DNA from: Mesorhizobium sp.
GTDB taxonomy: Bacteria > Pseudomonadota > Alphaproteobacteria > Rhizobiales > Rhizobiaceae
Length of the DNA: 64,000 nt
Reading direction: 5' to 3'
Assembly (NCBI GenBank): GCA_004020545.1
Contig: SAQE01000021.1
Location: 1 to 64,000 of the forward strand
Numbering within the stretch: the stretch's first letter is position 1; each line of letters starts with the position of its first letter. The notes under the pieces are model-generated. The model searched no databases and was not told the DNA's origin. It worked only from the letters and a program-made list of their open reading frames with translations. Of this stretch, positions 1 to 8,115 are shown one piece after another. Both the position numbers and the translations under genes were made by a program.

Positions 1-47
1 CAATCTCCCCCCTTGCGGGGGAGATGTCCGGCAGGACAGAGGGGGGT
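1..47. repeat. Rhizobial intergenic palindromic repeat (partial at window edge)
   Basis: A C-rich run, a GCGGGGGAGATGTCC core and a closing G-run make an imperfect inverted repeat. This matches a short repeat I know to be common between genes in rhizobial genomes. The window edge may cut its left end. It lies upstream of the mmsA promoter region and encodes nothing I can support. Confidence 0.55.
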
Positions 48-227
48 GCGAAGGAACGCAATCTCTCAATTCCTGTTGCAATCAAACGGCAATCCATCAT
101 TTGCGGCAATTAATGCACAGCTCCCCGCGGCTGTCTATTTCGTGCACAACGGTTGCGTTTTGGCTCGCGTTGCCATCGCCGCCGCAAAGGCGGACAATGC
201 CCCATCACCAAAACAGGGAGAGAAACC

Positions 228-1724
228 ATGATCGAATACGGTCATTTCATCGGCGGCAAGCGTGTCGCCGGCACCAGCGGCCGCAAGCAGGACGTCATGC
301 AGCCGATGGACGGCTCGGTGCGCGGCACGGTGGCGCTCGCCTCGCAGGCGGAACTGCGCGCGGCTGTCGAGAACGCCAAGGCCGCGCAGCCGAAGTGGGC
401 CGCGACCAACCCGCAGCGCCGCGTGCGCGTGCTGATGAAGTTCCTCGAACTGGTCCAGCGCGACTATGACGAGCTGGCCGACATCCTGGCGCGCGAGCAC
501 GGCAAGACCATCCCCGATGCGCGCGGCGACATCCAGCGCGGCCTCGAAGTCGTCGAGGTCTGCATCGGCGCGCCGCATATGATGAAAGGCGAGTTCACCG
601 ACGGCGCCGGCCCCGGCATCGACGTCTACTCGATGCGCCAGCCGCTCGGCGTCGTCGCCGGCATCACGCCGTTCAATTTCCCGGCGATGATTCCGCTGTG
701 GAAGATCGCGCCGGCGATCGCCTGCGGCAACGCCTTCATCCTGAAGCCCTCGGAACGTGATCCGGGCGTGCCGATCCGCATCGCGGAGCTGTTCATCGAG
801 GCCGGTCTGCCGGCCGGCATCCTCAACGTCGTCAACGGCGACAAGGAAGTGGTCGACGCCATCCTCGACGATCCGGACATCAAGGCCATCGGCTTTGTCG
901 GGTCGACGCCGATCGCTCACTATATCTACTCGCGAGGCACCGCCTCGGGTAAGCGCGTTCAGTGCTTCGGCGGCGCCAAAAACCACATGATCATCATGCC
1001 CGACGCCGACATGGACCAGACCGTCGACGCGCTGATCGGCGCCGGTTACGGCTCGGCCGGCGAGCGCTGCATGGCGATCTCGGTGGCCGTGCCGGTCGGC
1101 AACGACACCGCCAACCGGCTGATGGAAAAGCTGGTGCCGCGCGTCGAAAGCCTGAAGGTCGGCCCGTCGACGGACTCTTCGGCCGATTTCGGCCCGCTGG
1201 TGACGCGCCAAGCGCTGGAGCGCGTCAAGGGCTATGTCGACCTCGGCGTCAAGGAAGGCGCCAAGCTCGTCGTCGACGGCCGCGGCTTCAAGATGCAGGG
1301 CTATGAGAACGGCTACTATATGGGCGGCTGCCTGTTCGACAACGTTACGGCCGACATGCGCATCTACAAGGAAGAAATCTTCGGGCCGGTGCTCTCGGTG
1401 GTACGCGCGCCGCGTTACGAGGATGCGATCAAGCTCGCTAACGACCATGAGATGGGCAATGGCGTCGCCATCTTCACTCGCGACGGCGACGCCGCGCGCG
1501 ACTTTGCTTCCAGGGTCCAGGTCGGCATGGTCGGTGTCAACGTGCCGATTCCGGTGCCGATCGCCTACTACACCTTCGGTGGCTGGAAGGCGTCGTCCTT
1601 CGGCGACCTCAACCAGCATGGCCCCGACGCGTTCCGCTTCTACACCAAGACCAAGACGGTCACCTCGCGCTGGCCGTCCGGCATCAAGGACGGAGCCGAG
1701 TTCGTCATCCCGACGATGAACTGA
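228..1724 (+). CDS. mmsA: Methylmalonate-semialdehyde dehydrogenase (CoA-acylating)
   Basis: The 498-residue product is an aldehyde dehydrogenase of the CoA-acylating methylmalonate-semialdehyde type. This family converts methylmalonate semialdehyde, NAD+ and CoA to propionyl-CoA, late in valine and myo-inositol breakdown. The catalytic cysteine is C281 in the GERCMA motif. The general-base glutamate of ordinary ALDHs is replaced by Asn in GGAKNH, as is typical for this CoA-dependent subfamily. The length is normal. The start is chosen for the GGGAG ribosome site just upstream; an earlier in-frame start at 153 lacks one. No partner gene of valine degradation is visible to the right, and the left side is cut by the window. 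Confidence 0.93.
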   Translation: MIEYGHFIGGKRVAGTSGRKQDVMQPMDGSVRGTVALASQAELRAAVENAKAAQPKWAATNPQRRVRVLMKFLELVQRDYDELADILAREHGKTIPDARGDIQRGLEVVEVCIGAPHMMKGEFTDGAGPGIDVYSMRQPLGVVAGITPFNFPAMIPLWKIAPAIACGNAFILKPSERDPGVPIRIAELFIEAGLPAGILNVVNGDKEVVDAILDDPDIKAIGFVGSTPIAHYIYSRGTASGKRVQCFGGAKNHMIIMPDADMDQTVDALIGAGYGSAGERCMAISVAVPVGNDTANRLMEKLVPRVESLKVGPSTDSSADFGPLVTRQALERVKGYVDLGVKEGAKLVVDGRGFKMQGYENGYYMGGCLFDNVTADMRIYKEEIFGPVLSVVRAPRYEDAIKLANDHEMGNGVAIFTRDGDAARDFASRVQVGMVGVNVPIPVPIAYYTFGGWKASSFGDLNQHGPDAFRFYTKTKTVTSRWPSGIKDGAEFVIPTMN

Positions 1725-1742
1725 CCGGACAATCAATTCTGG

Positions 1743-1773
1743 GAAAGCGCGGTGCAAACCGCGCTTTCTTTTT
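1743..1773 (+). terminator. Rho-independent terminator after mmsA
   Basis: A perfect 10-bp stem (GAAAGCGCGG / CCGCGCTTTC) with a 6-nt loop is followed by a T run. It begins 18 bases after the mmsA stop codon. Confidence 0.9.
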
Positions 1774-2047
1774 GTGGACCTTCGGAAAGGCCATGTGGCC
1801 TTCTCATCCACATAACGCGCAAATTTGTTGTGATGGCCGGTCGACAGTCCCGGCGAGGCGCAGCTTCAAGTACATAGATTCCGGCGCGGCACAGCCAGGA
1901 AGCATCCGCACATCCTAATAATTCCGTCGCCGTGTGATGGAACCAACAGACCACCATCCGCCTTAGGCTGTATTCCTGCCAGCGTGCAGGCCAATCAAAC
2001 AGCGCCGGTGGCAGCCGGGGTTCTCGTCTGGCGCGAGGAGGTGTCAG
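1774..2047. other. Non-coding gap, no recognisable gene
   Basis: I see no convincing reading frame here. The stretch presumably holds the promoter of the secreted-protein gene that follows, whose GAGGAGG ribosome site lies at its right end. No clear operator or hairpin was seen. Confidence 0.4.
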
Positions 2048-2353
2048 ATGGCACGATTTCTTATGGCGACGATATGCCTTGCGGCGGTTGCGATGCCTGG
2101 CGGGACCGTTCAGGCCGATGCGGCCGCGCAATGCGCACCACGGGCCGACATCATCAAGGCGCTTGGCGACAAGTTCCACGAGAGCGAGGCCGGGCGCGGG
2201 CTGATCAATCCGAATGTCGTGCTCGAGATTTTCGTATCCGACCAGGGAAGCTGGACCGTGCTGGCCTCCGATACCAAGGGCCAGAGCTGCATCCTGTCCG
2301 TCGGCGAAGGCTGGGACAGCCCGACGATCAACGCGGCATTGCCAGGCGCCTGA
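2048..2353 (+). CDS. Small secreted protein, copy A of a tandem pair
   Basis: A 101-residue protein with an N-terminal signal peptide (hydrophobic residues 4-16, likely cleavage after VQA near residue 23). The mature part has two cysteines, C29 and C81, probably a disulphide. Its C-terminal half holds the pattern FVSxxGxWTxLxxDxKGQSCIL followed by GEGW. The gene 214 bases downstream encodes a protein with the same pattern and the same 52-residue cysteine spacing, so the two are paralogues. The start has a strong GAGGAGG site. I do not recognise a characterised family; a periplasmic or exported role is inferred from the signal peptide only. Confidence 0.75.
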   Translation: MARFLMATICLAAVAMPGGTVQADAAAQCAPRADIIKALGDKFHESEAGRGLINPNVVLEIFVSDQGSWTVLASDTKGQSCILSVGEGWDSPTINAALPGA

Positions 2354-2472
2354 GTGAAGCCGACCCAGGTGCCCTCCAGCGCCGCTTGTTTACGGGGCGC
2401 GGCCTCACCATATCGAATCCAGGGAGTGATAAATCTCCCTGCGACAGACCGGAAACCAGAAGGAGTGACGCA

Positions 2473-2514
2473 ATGAAGACGTCGGACCCGGCCTGGAGCG
2501 TTCCGGCACGCTGA
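2473..2514 (+). CDS. Possible 13-codon peptide between the paralogues
   Basis: An ATG preceded by AAGGAG at 7-base spacing opens a 13-codon frame (MKTSDPAWSVPAR) ending in TGA. The ribosome site is good but nothing else supports it. It may be a remnant or a leader; translation is unproven. Confidence 0.2.
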   Translation: MKTSDPAWSVPAR

Positions 2515-2566
2515 GGCGGCCAAATGTGCCTCCCTTGCCGGAATGCGAAGGCGAAGGAGGTGCCCC

Positions 2567-2884
2567 ATGGCACGCGAATTTTCGTTTCGATGGGTCAAGC
2601 TGGCGGCAGTCGGCGCCATGTTGGCGCTGTCTGTATTCCCGACGCAGGCGCAAATCGTCTGCGGCCGCCATACCTACCTGGTCGCCAGGCTGGCAGAGGC
2701 ATTCGAGGAGAAGCGGCTCGGCTATGGCGTGGCCGGAGAAGTCGCCGTCTTCGAGGTGTTTGTGTCAGAGAGCGGAACCTGGACCATCCTGATGACCGAC
2801 GTTAAGGGCCAGAGCTGCATCCTGGCCGCGGGCGAGGGATGGGAAGACACGCTGGCCACCCCGGTCAGACAGCCGGGCGGCTGA
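2567..2884 (+). CDS. Small secreted protein, copy B of a tandem pair
   Basis: A 105-residue paralogue of the protein at 2048-2353. It has a signal peptide (hydrophobic residues 10-24, cleavage near QAQ at 27-29), cysteines C32 and C84, and the shared FVSxxGTWTIL, KGQSCIL and GEGW blocks. The start at 2567 is used because AAGGAGGT sits immediately upstream; an in-frame ATG 24 bases earlier would place arginines before the signal peptide. The C-terminus diverges from copy A. Function is unknown. Confidence 0.75.
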   Translation: MAREFSFRWVKLAAVGAMLALSVFPTQAQIVCGRHTYLVARLAEAFEEKRLGYGVAGEVAVFEVFVSESGTWTILMTDVKGQSCILAAGEGWEDTLATPVRQPGG

Positions 2885-2915
2885 GCCGCCCGGAGCAAGT
2901 CCTGAACCGTTCCGC

Positions 2916-3587
2916 TTATCGCGTAGCCGCCACCTCGGCATGAGCGCGCAGCAGCGCCATCAGCTTCTTGGCGTCCTTGGCGGCGGCTTCCTCGTCGCCA
3001 TCGAGGATCGAGCGGATCAGCGCGACATGGTGCTCGGCCGATTCAGCGAGGCCGGTATCCGCCTTGTAGCGGAACCAGAAGCGGCGGCTGTGCGTCTGCA
3101 GGGGTGCCGCCACACGCGCCGCGAACGGATTGTCGGCGGCGATCGCCAGCGCCTCGTCGAGCTGCTTGTCGGCCTGGATGAAGGCAAGCACGTTGCCGGA
3201 AATCACCGCCTTCTGCATGGCAAGGGCCGCTTCGTGAAAAAGGTCGGCAGCCTCGCGGGTGACGAAGCGGGCGGCGGAGCGGGCAAGCACCACCTCGACG
3301 CCGCGCCGGGCGTCAAGCACGCGCAACCAGTCGCCGGGGTGAAGCGGCGCGACCGCGATGCCGGCGCGGGGTCTGACATCGAGCAAACCCTCCCAGGCCA
3401 ATCGCTGGATCGCCTCGCGAACGGGAGTGCGGCCGAAGCCCAGCCGCTCGATCAACGCGCCCTCGGTGACAAAGCTCGCCGGGGCCAGTTCGAGGGTCAC
3501 AATCATGTGCTCCAGGGCACGGTAGGCCTTGGTCGCAACCGGCTCGAAGGCCGCGCCGGTCTCGATGGATATCAATGTGGATATCAA
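2916..3587 (-). CDS. GntR-family regulator of the hydroxyproline cluster
   Basis: A winged-helix GntR domain in the N-terminal third (the stretch ending RTPVREAIQRLAWEGLLDVRP is the recognition helix and wing) and an all-helical FCD-type effector domain. I choose a TTG start at 3587 because AGGAG lies 7 bases before it. The longer frame from ATG 3620 would put an AT-rich palindrome inside the coding region and has no ribosome site. It is divergent from the deaminase gene, and two TGATAT-type palindromes lie between them, so autoregulation and control of the catabolic genes are likely. The effector, probably a hydroxyproline isomer or pathway intermediate, is inferred. Confidence 0.85.
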   Translation of the reverse strand: MISTLISIETGAAFEPVATKAYRALEHMIVTLELAPASFVTEGALIERLGFGRTPVREAIQRLAWEGLLDVRPRAGIAVAPLHPGDWLRVLDARRGVEVVLARSAARFVTREAADLFHEAALAMQKAVISGNVLAFIQADKQLDEALAIAADNPFAARVAAPLQTHSRRFWFRYKADTGLAESAEHHVALIRSILDGDEEAAAKDAKKLMALLRAHAEVAATR

Positions 3588-3598
3588 TGGGGCACTCC

Positions 3599-3619
3599 TG
3601 ATATATTTTTTATATATCA
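3599..3619. promoter_or_regulatory. Candidate GntR operator 1
   Basis: A perfect inverted repeat, TGATATAT-N5-ATATATCA, just upstream of the gntR ribosome site. It shares TGATATA/TATATCA arms with the palindrome at 3664-3675. Confidence 0.6.
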
Positions 3620-3633
3620 TAATGGAATCTGTG

Positions 3634-3662
3634 TTGACAGCCTGTTTCTTAATAAATATACT
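3634..3662 (+). promoter_or_regulatory. Sigma-70 promoter of the hydroxyproline catabolic genes
   Basis: TTGACA at 3634-3639, a 17-base spacer and TATACT at 3657-3662: a near-consensus promoter. The expected start point near 3669 falls inside the CTGATATATCAG palindrome, a geometry that fits repression. Confidence 0.75.
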
Positions 3663-3663
3663 A

Positions 3664-3675
3664 CTGATATATCAG
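3664..3675. promoter_or_regulatory. Candidate GntR operator 2
   Basis: A perfect 12-base palindrome, CTGATATATCAG, over the predicted transcription start and just before the GGAG ribosome site of the deaminase gene. Confidence 0.65.
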
Positions 3676-3689
3676 ATGGAGAACTAACC

Positions 3690-4583
3690 ATGTGGGCCGG
3701 AGTCTTCCCCGCAGTCACGACCAAATTCACCGCCGACGACCGTCTCGACCACACCGAGATGGAGCGCTGCTTTGGCCTGCAGATGGAGGCCGGCTGCGAC
3801 GGCATCATCGTCTGCGGCTCGCTCGGCGAAGGGCCGATGCTGTCGCATGACGAGAAGATCGAGGTGCTGAAGACGGCGCAGAAGGTGGCTGGCAAGAAGC
3901 CCGTGCTCTTGACCGTCAATGAGCCCGGCACGCGCGAGGCGGCCAGCATCGCGCGCCGCGCCGCCAGGGAAGGCGCCAACGGCCTGATGGTGGTGCCGAG
4001 CCCGATCTACCACACCGACCGCCAAGAGACGGTGGCAGCGCTGCGCGCCGTCACCGAAGCCGGCGACCTGCCGGTCATGATCTATTCCAACCGGCTCGCC
4101 TATCGCGTCGACGTCACCGTCGACATGATGGAGGAACTGGCGTCGGACGAGCGCTTCGTCGCCATCAAGGAATCCTCCGACGACATCCGCCGCTCGACCG
4201 AGATCATCAACCGCCTCGGCGACCGCTACGACCTCTTCACCGGCGTCGACAACCTCGCTTTCGAGGCGCTGTAGGTCGGCGCCATCGGCTGGGTTGCCGG
4301 TCTGGTCACTGCCTTCCCGCGCGAGACCGTCGCCATCTACCGGCTGATGAGAAAAGGCCGCCGCGAGGAGGCGCTGAAGATCTACCGCTGGTTCCGCCCG
4401 CTGCTCGACCTCGATGTCTCGACCTATCTGGTCCAAAACATCAAGCTTGCCGAAGTGCTGGCGATCGATACCAATGACCGCGTTCGCATGCCGCGTCAGC
4501 CGCTGTCGGGCGAGCGCCGCAAGGCGGTGGAAAAGACCGTCAGGGATGCGCTGGCCGTCCGGCCGGAACTGCCGGCGTTTTGA
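3690..4583 (+). pseudogene. DHDPS-family deaminase gene (hypD-like) with an in-frame amber codon
   Basis: Reading straight through gives a 297-codon DapA/DHDPS-family protein of normal length, with Schiff-base lysine K160 (AIKESS) and Tyr132 (MIYSN). By neighbourhood it is the delta1-pyrroline-4-hydroxy-2-carboxylate deaminase of trans-4-hydroxyproline breakdown. Codon 195 (4272-4274) is TAG. The frame continues unchanged afterwards with family-like sequence (GAIGWVAG, LLDLDVSTYLVQNIKLAEV), so this is one nonsense change rather than a frameshift. A truncated 194-residue product would lose the last barrel strands and C-terminal helices and is unlikely to be active. A sequencing error or natural suppression are alternatives. 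The promoter, operator and ribosome site look intact. Confidence 0.85.
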
Positions 4584-4600
4584 AGGTGACAATGTCGCAG

Positions 4601-4722
4601 GCCCCCTCATCCGGCCGCTTCGCGGCCACCTTCTCCCCCAGGGGAGAAGAGGTCGCTAACGCTGGCGCCAGCCTCTTCTCCCCACCGGGGAGAAGGTGGC
4701 CCGAAAAGCCGGATGAGGGGGC
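4601..4722. repeat. Long inverted intergenic repeat
   Basis: The ends GCCCCCTCATCCGG and CCGGATGAGGGGGC are exact inverted repeats, and CCACCTTCTCCCC and GGGGAGAAGGTGG pair inside them. The whole could fold into one long hairpin. Related C-rich/G-rich arms occur at 33680-33707 and 33890-33919. Confidence 0.8.
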
Positions 4723-4773
4723 CTCAATGCAAGGCGCGGAGCGAGGCGGAGACATGCGGCGCGGCATGCAGCC

Positions 4774-6021
4774 ATGACAAGCGATACTTCGATCGACATC
4801 GCCATCATCGGCGGCGGCATTGTCGGCATCTGCGTGGCGACCTTGCTTGCCGAGGGCGGTCGCAGCGTCACCATTTTCGACCGCACCGGCATCTGCGAGG
4901 AGACGAGCTCCGGCAACGCCGCCGCCTTCGCCTTCTCCGACGTGCTGCCGCTGGCGCATAAAGGGATGATCAGGCAACTGCCGAAATGGCTCGCCGATCC
5001 GCTCGGGCCGCTCGCCATCCCGCCCGCCTATCTGCCCAAGCTCCTTCCCTGGCTGATCCGCTTCTGGCGCGCTGGCGCCGCGAAGCACTTCGAGGCGAGC
5101 CTTGCGGCGCAGGCCGGCATGATGAAGCTTGCCGAGGCCGAATGGATGGGCCTGCTCGACCGTTCCGGCACGAGGCCGATGCTGCGCGAGGACGGCTCGC
5201 TCGAACTCTATGAAAGCGAGGCCGAGTTTCGCGCCTCGTTGTCGGGCTGGGCGGCGCGGGAGCGCTTCGGCATCGGCTTCCGCCATGTCGAGGGCGAAGA
5301 GATCACTGCGCTTCAGCCCGGTCTCGCGCCACGCTTCGTCAAGGGCACCTTCGTGCCGAGCTGGAAGACGGTCGCCGATCCCAAGCTGCTCGGCAAGGCC
5401 GTGTGGGCCTATGCGGAGCGGCTCGGCGCCCGCTTCGAGCATGCGCGTATCGATCGCGTCGAAGCCGGCGCGGATGGCGCCACGGTCATGCTTGCCGGCG
5501 GCACGACCCACAAGGCGAAGCAGCTCGTCATCGCGGCCGGAGCATGGTCGCATCTGCTGGCCAGAAATCTCGGTGACCGCATCCCGCTGGAGACCGAGCG
5601 CGGCTACAACACGACGCTGCCGGTGTCGGCCTTCGACGTGAAACGGCAATTGATCTTTTCCGGACACGGCTTCGTCATCACGCCGCTGGAAACGGGCCTG
5701 CGCGTCGGCGGCGCCGTCGAGCTCGGCGGCATCGAGCGGCCGCCGAATTACGCGCGCTCGAAGGCGATGCTGGAAAAAGCAAAGCGCTTCCTGCCGGAGC
5801 TAGATCCGTCGGGCGGCATCGAGTGGATGGGTTTTCGCCCGTCGCTGCCGGATTCGCTGCCGGTCATCGGGCGGGCGCGGACACCGAATGTCTTCTACGC
5901 TTTCGGCCACGGCCATCTCGGCCTGACCCAGGCGGTGGCGACCGGCCGCTTGATCCGCGATCTCGTTCTCGGGCAAACTCCACCGCTCGATCTCAACCCT
6001 TTCCGCCCGCAGCGGTTCTGA
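4774..6021 (+). CDS. FAD-dependent D-amino-acid dehydrogenase (D-hydroxyproline dehydrogenase, HypO-like)
   Basis: A 415-residue DAO-family flavoprotein. The N-terminal dinucleotide-binding loop is IIGGGIVGICVA (about residues 10-21). A typical C-terminal block (GFRPSLPDSLPVIGRA, then GHGHLGLTQA) closes the flavin site. The family oxidises D-amino acids to imines and feeds electrons to the respiratory chain. Between a DHDPS-type deaminase and a 4-hydroxyproline epimerase, the expected substrate is cis-4-hydroxy-D-proline, giving delta1-pyrroline-4-hydroxy-2-carboxylate. It lies 17 bases before the epimerase start, so the two are probably co-transcribed. Substrate assignment is by context. Confidence 0.85.
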   Translation: MTSDTSIDIAIIGGGIVGICVATLLAEGGRSVTIFDRTGICEETSSGNAAAFAFSDVLPLAHKGMIRQLPKWLADPLGPLAIPPAYLPKLLPWLIRFWRAGAAKHFEASLAAQAGMMKLAEAEWMGLLDRSGTRPMLREDGSLELYESEAEFRASLSGWAARERFGIGFRHVEGEEITALQPGLAPRFVKGTFVPSWKTVADPKLLGKAVWAYAERLGARFEHARIDRVEAGADGATVMLAGGTTHKAKQLVIAAGAWSHLLARNLGDRIPLETERGYNTTLPVSAFDVKRQLIFSGHGFVITPLETGLRVGGAVELGGIERPPNYARSKAMLEKAKRFLPELDPSGGIEWMGFRPSLPDSLPVIGRARTPNVFYAFGHGHLGLTQAVATGRLIRDLVLGQTPPLDLNPFRPQRF

Positions 6022-6038
6022 CAGTACAAGAGAGCACC

Positions 6039-7040
6039 ATGGCCAGGAAATCCTTCTTCTGCATCGACGGCCACACCTGCGGCAATCCGGTGCGGCTGGT
6101 CGCCGGCGGCGGACCGTTGCTTGAAGGCGCGACGATGATGGAGCGGCGCGCGCATTTCCTCGCCGAATACGACTGGATCCGCACCGGGCTGATGTTCGAG
6201 CCGCGCGGCCATGACGTGATGTCCGGCTCGATCCTTTATCCGCCGACGCGCGAGGATTGCGATATCGCCATCCTTTTCATCGAGACGTCGGGTTGCCTTC
6301 CGATGTGCGGCCACGGCACGATCGGCACCGTGACGATGGCTATCGAGCATGGGCTGGTGAAGCCCAAGACGCCGGGCGTGCTCAGGCTCGACACGCCGGC
6401 CGGCCTCGTCGTCGCCGAATACAAACAGGTCGGCGAACATGTCGAGGAGGTGCGCATCACCAATGTGCCGTCTTTCCTCTATGCCGAAGGGCTGACGGTG
6501 GAATGCCCGGTGCTTGGCGAGATCAGCGTCGATGTCGCCTATGGCGGCAATTTCTACGCCATCGTCGAACCGCAGAAGAACTACCGCGACATGGCCGAGC
6601 ATTCGGCCGGCGATCTCATCGCCTGGAGCCCCGTGGTGCGCCAGCGCCTCAACGAGAAATATTCCTTCGTGCACCCGGAAAACCCCGGCATCAACCGGCT
6701 GTCGCATATGCTGTGGACCGGCAAGCCGATGCACGCCGAGGCCGATGCGCGCAACGCCGTCTTCTATGGCGACAAGGCGATCGACCGGAGCCCTTGCGGC
6801 ACGGGCACTTCGGCACGCATGGCGCAGCTCCACGCCAAGGGCAGGCTCAAGGTTGGCGACAGTTTTGTCCATGAATCGATCATCGGCTCGCTGTTCAAGG
6901 GCAGGGTCGAAAAAGAGGTCAGCGTGGCCGGCAAACCGGCGATCATCCCCTCGATCGGCGGCTGGGCGCGGATGACCGGATTGAACACCATCTTCATCGA
7001 CGACCGTGATCCGTTCGCGCATGGATTCATCGTCACCTGA
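6039..7040 (+). CDS. 4-hydroxyproline 2-epimerase
   Basis: A 333-residue proline-racemase superfamily enzyme with both catalytic cysteines: C90 in MCGHGT and C253 in SPCGTGTSA. Having both argues for an epimerase or racemase rather than trans-3-hydroxyproline dehydratase, which has a Thr in place of one. The reaction converts trans-4-hydroxy-L-proline to cis-4-hydroxy-D-proline, the first step before the dehydrogenase encoded just upstream. The start follows GAGAGCACC, 17 bases after the preceding stop. The order regulator, deaminase, dehydrogenase, epimerase matches rhizobial hydroxyproline clusters. Confidence 0.9.
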   Translation: MARKSFFCIDGHTCGNPVRLVAGGGPLLEGATMMERRAHFLAEYDWIRTGLMFEPRGHDVMSGSILYPPTREDCDIAILFIETSGCLPMCGHGTIGTVTMAIEHGLVKPKTPGVLRLDTPAGLVVAEYKQVGEHVEEVRITNVPSFLYAEGLTVECPVLGEISVDVAYGGNFYAIVEPQKNYRDMAEHSAGDLIAWSPVVRQRLNEKYSFVHPENPGINRLSHMLWTGKPMHAEADARNAVFYGDKAIDRSPCGTGTSARMAQLHAKGRLKVGDSFVHESIIGSLFKGRVEKEVSVAGKPAIIPSIGGWARMTGLNTIFIDDRDPFAHGFIVT

Positions 7041-7061
7041 TGCTGTCAAAGGTCGAGAGCG

Positions 7062-7949
7062 TCAGGCAGTCAGGCCGTCGGTCGAAACCTGATCGCGGAA
7101 CCAGTCGGCAAATGTGATTTCGGCCGCCGAGGGCTGCGCCGCCATGGTGAGATAGTAGCCCTTGTCCCTGTCGGTCGCGATGTCGGACACGACAACGAGA
7201 TCGCCGCGCCGCAATTCCTCGCGAAAGACCTCGATCGGACATAGGGCGACGCCGTGGCCGGCAATGACGGCCGTCGCCAGTATATTGAAGTCAGCAAAGA
7301 CGGGCCCGTTGCCGACGTCGGCTCCGGCCATGCCGGCTTGCGAGAACCAGTCGCGCCAGCCCTGCCTGGTCTCGTCATGCAAAAGGTCCGCCGCGGCAAT
7401 ATCCGCCGGAGTGCCAAGCTGGCCCTTGCGGGCGAGGTAGTGCGGGCTGCAGGCGGGTCGGCTGATGCGGGAAAAGAGTCTGAGGCTGGCAGCCCCAGGA
7501 GATGGATCGGCGCCGAGGGTGATCAGGATGTCGTTGTCGTCGTCCTCGAGGCGGTCTTCGGCTTTCGCATAGGCGACACGGATCGCAATCTCGGGGTGGC
7601 GAGCCGTAAAGTCCGAGAGCCGCGGGACCAGCCACCGGCTGGCAATGGATGGGATGCAGCCCACGGACAACGAGGCGGCAACTGCGTTCCTGCGGATACG
7701 CCGGCAGGCGGCAGCAAGGTCGGAGAGCGCCGCGGTCGCCGAGGCCTGCAGGGCAAGCCCGGCGTCGGTCAAGCGAACCTTGCGGGCGTCCCGGTGGAAC
7801 AAGGGCAGGCCGAGCCACTCCTCCAGCCGCCTGATCTGATGGCTGATCGCCGGATGGGTGACATGCAGCTCCTCGCCCGCCGCCGAGAAGCTGAGATGGC
7901 GCGCGGCGGCCTCGAAAGCGCGAATGGCGTTCAGCGGCAGATAGTCCAT
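7062..7949 (-). CDS. LysR-family transcriptional regulator (GcvA-like)
   Basis: A 295-residue LysR protein. The N-terminal winged helix begins LPLNAIRAFEAAARHLSFSAAG, then VTHPAISHQIRRLEEWLGLPLF; it is followed by a periplasmic-binding-like effector domain. This N-terminus is typical of the GcvA branch. It is convergent with the hydroxyproline genes (end 21 bases from the epimerase stop) and divergent from the ectoine-synthase-like gene, with 166 bases between. LysR proteins usually control the divergent gene, so that gene is the likelier target. Confidence 0.88.
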   Translation of the reverse strand: MDYLPLNAIRAFEAAARHLSFSAAGEELHVTHPAISHQIRRLEEWLGLPLFHRDARKVRLTDAGLALQASATAALSDLAAACRRIRRNAVAASLSVGCIPSIASRWLVPRLSDFTARHPEIAIRVAYAKAEDRLEDDDNDILITLGADPSPGAASLRLFSRISRPACSPHYLARKGQLGTPADIAAADLLHDETRQGWRDWFSQAGMAGADVGNGPVFADFNILATAVIAGHGVALCPIEVFREELRRGDLVVVSDIATDRDKGYYLTMAAQPSAAEITFADWFRDQVSTDGLTA

Positions 7950-8026
7950 CTGTAAAATTTTCTAATGTATGAAGCGAAAAACAGTCATTTGAATTTCGCC
8001 GCGGCTTACGACATTTCTTAAGCCCT

Positions 8027-8050
8027 GCTTCGAAGTTAGCGCATCGAAGC
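8027..8050. promoter_or_regulatory. Candidate LysR site between lysR and the ectC-like gene
   Basis: GCTTCG-N12-CGAAGC is a perfect interrupted inverted repeat in the divergent promoter region, about 65 bases before the ectC-like start. The arms are not the classic T-N11-A motif, so this is tentative. Confidence 0.3.
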
Positions 8051-8115
8051 GCGGAAAACCATAGCAATCCCGGAGCAGTTGAGGCTTTCGATGCAAGCCA
8101 CAAGAAAGAGATGCG

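Noticed and set aside
135-1811. A 558-codon open frame opposite mmsA
   Set aside because: It mirrors the third-position GC of mmsA and encodes an Arg/Asp/His-rich sequence with no recognisable domain.
4272-4274. Amber codon read as pyrrolysine
   Set aside because: No pyl genes are in view, the organism type does not use pyrrolysine, and the family has no such residue.
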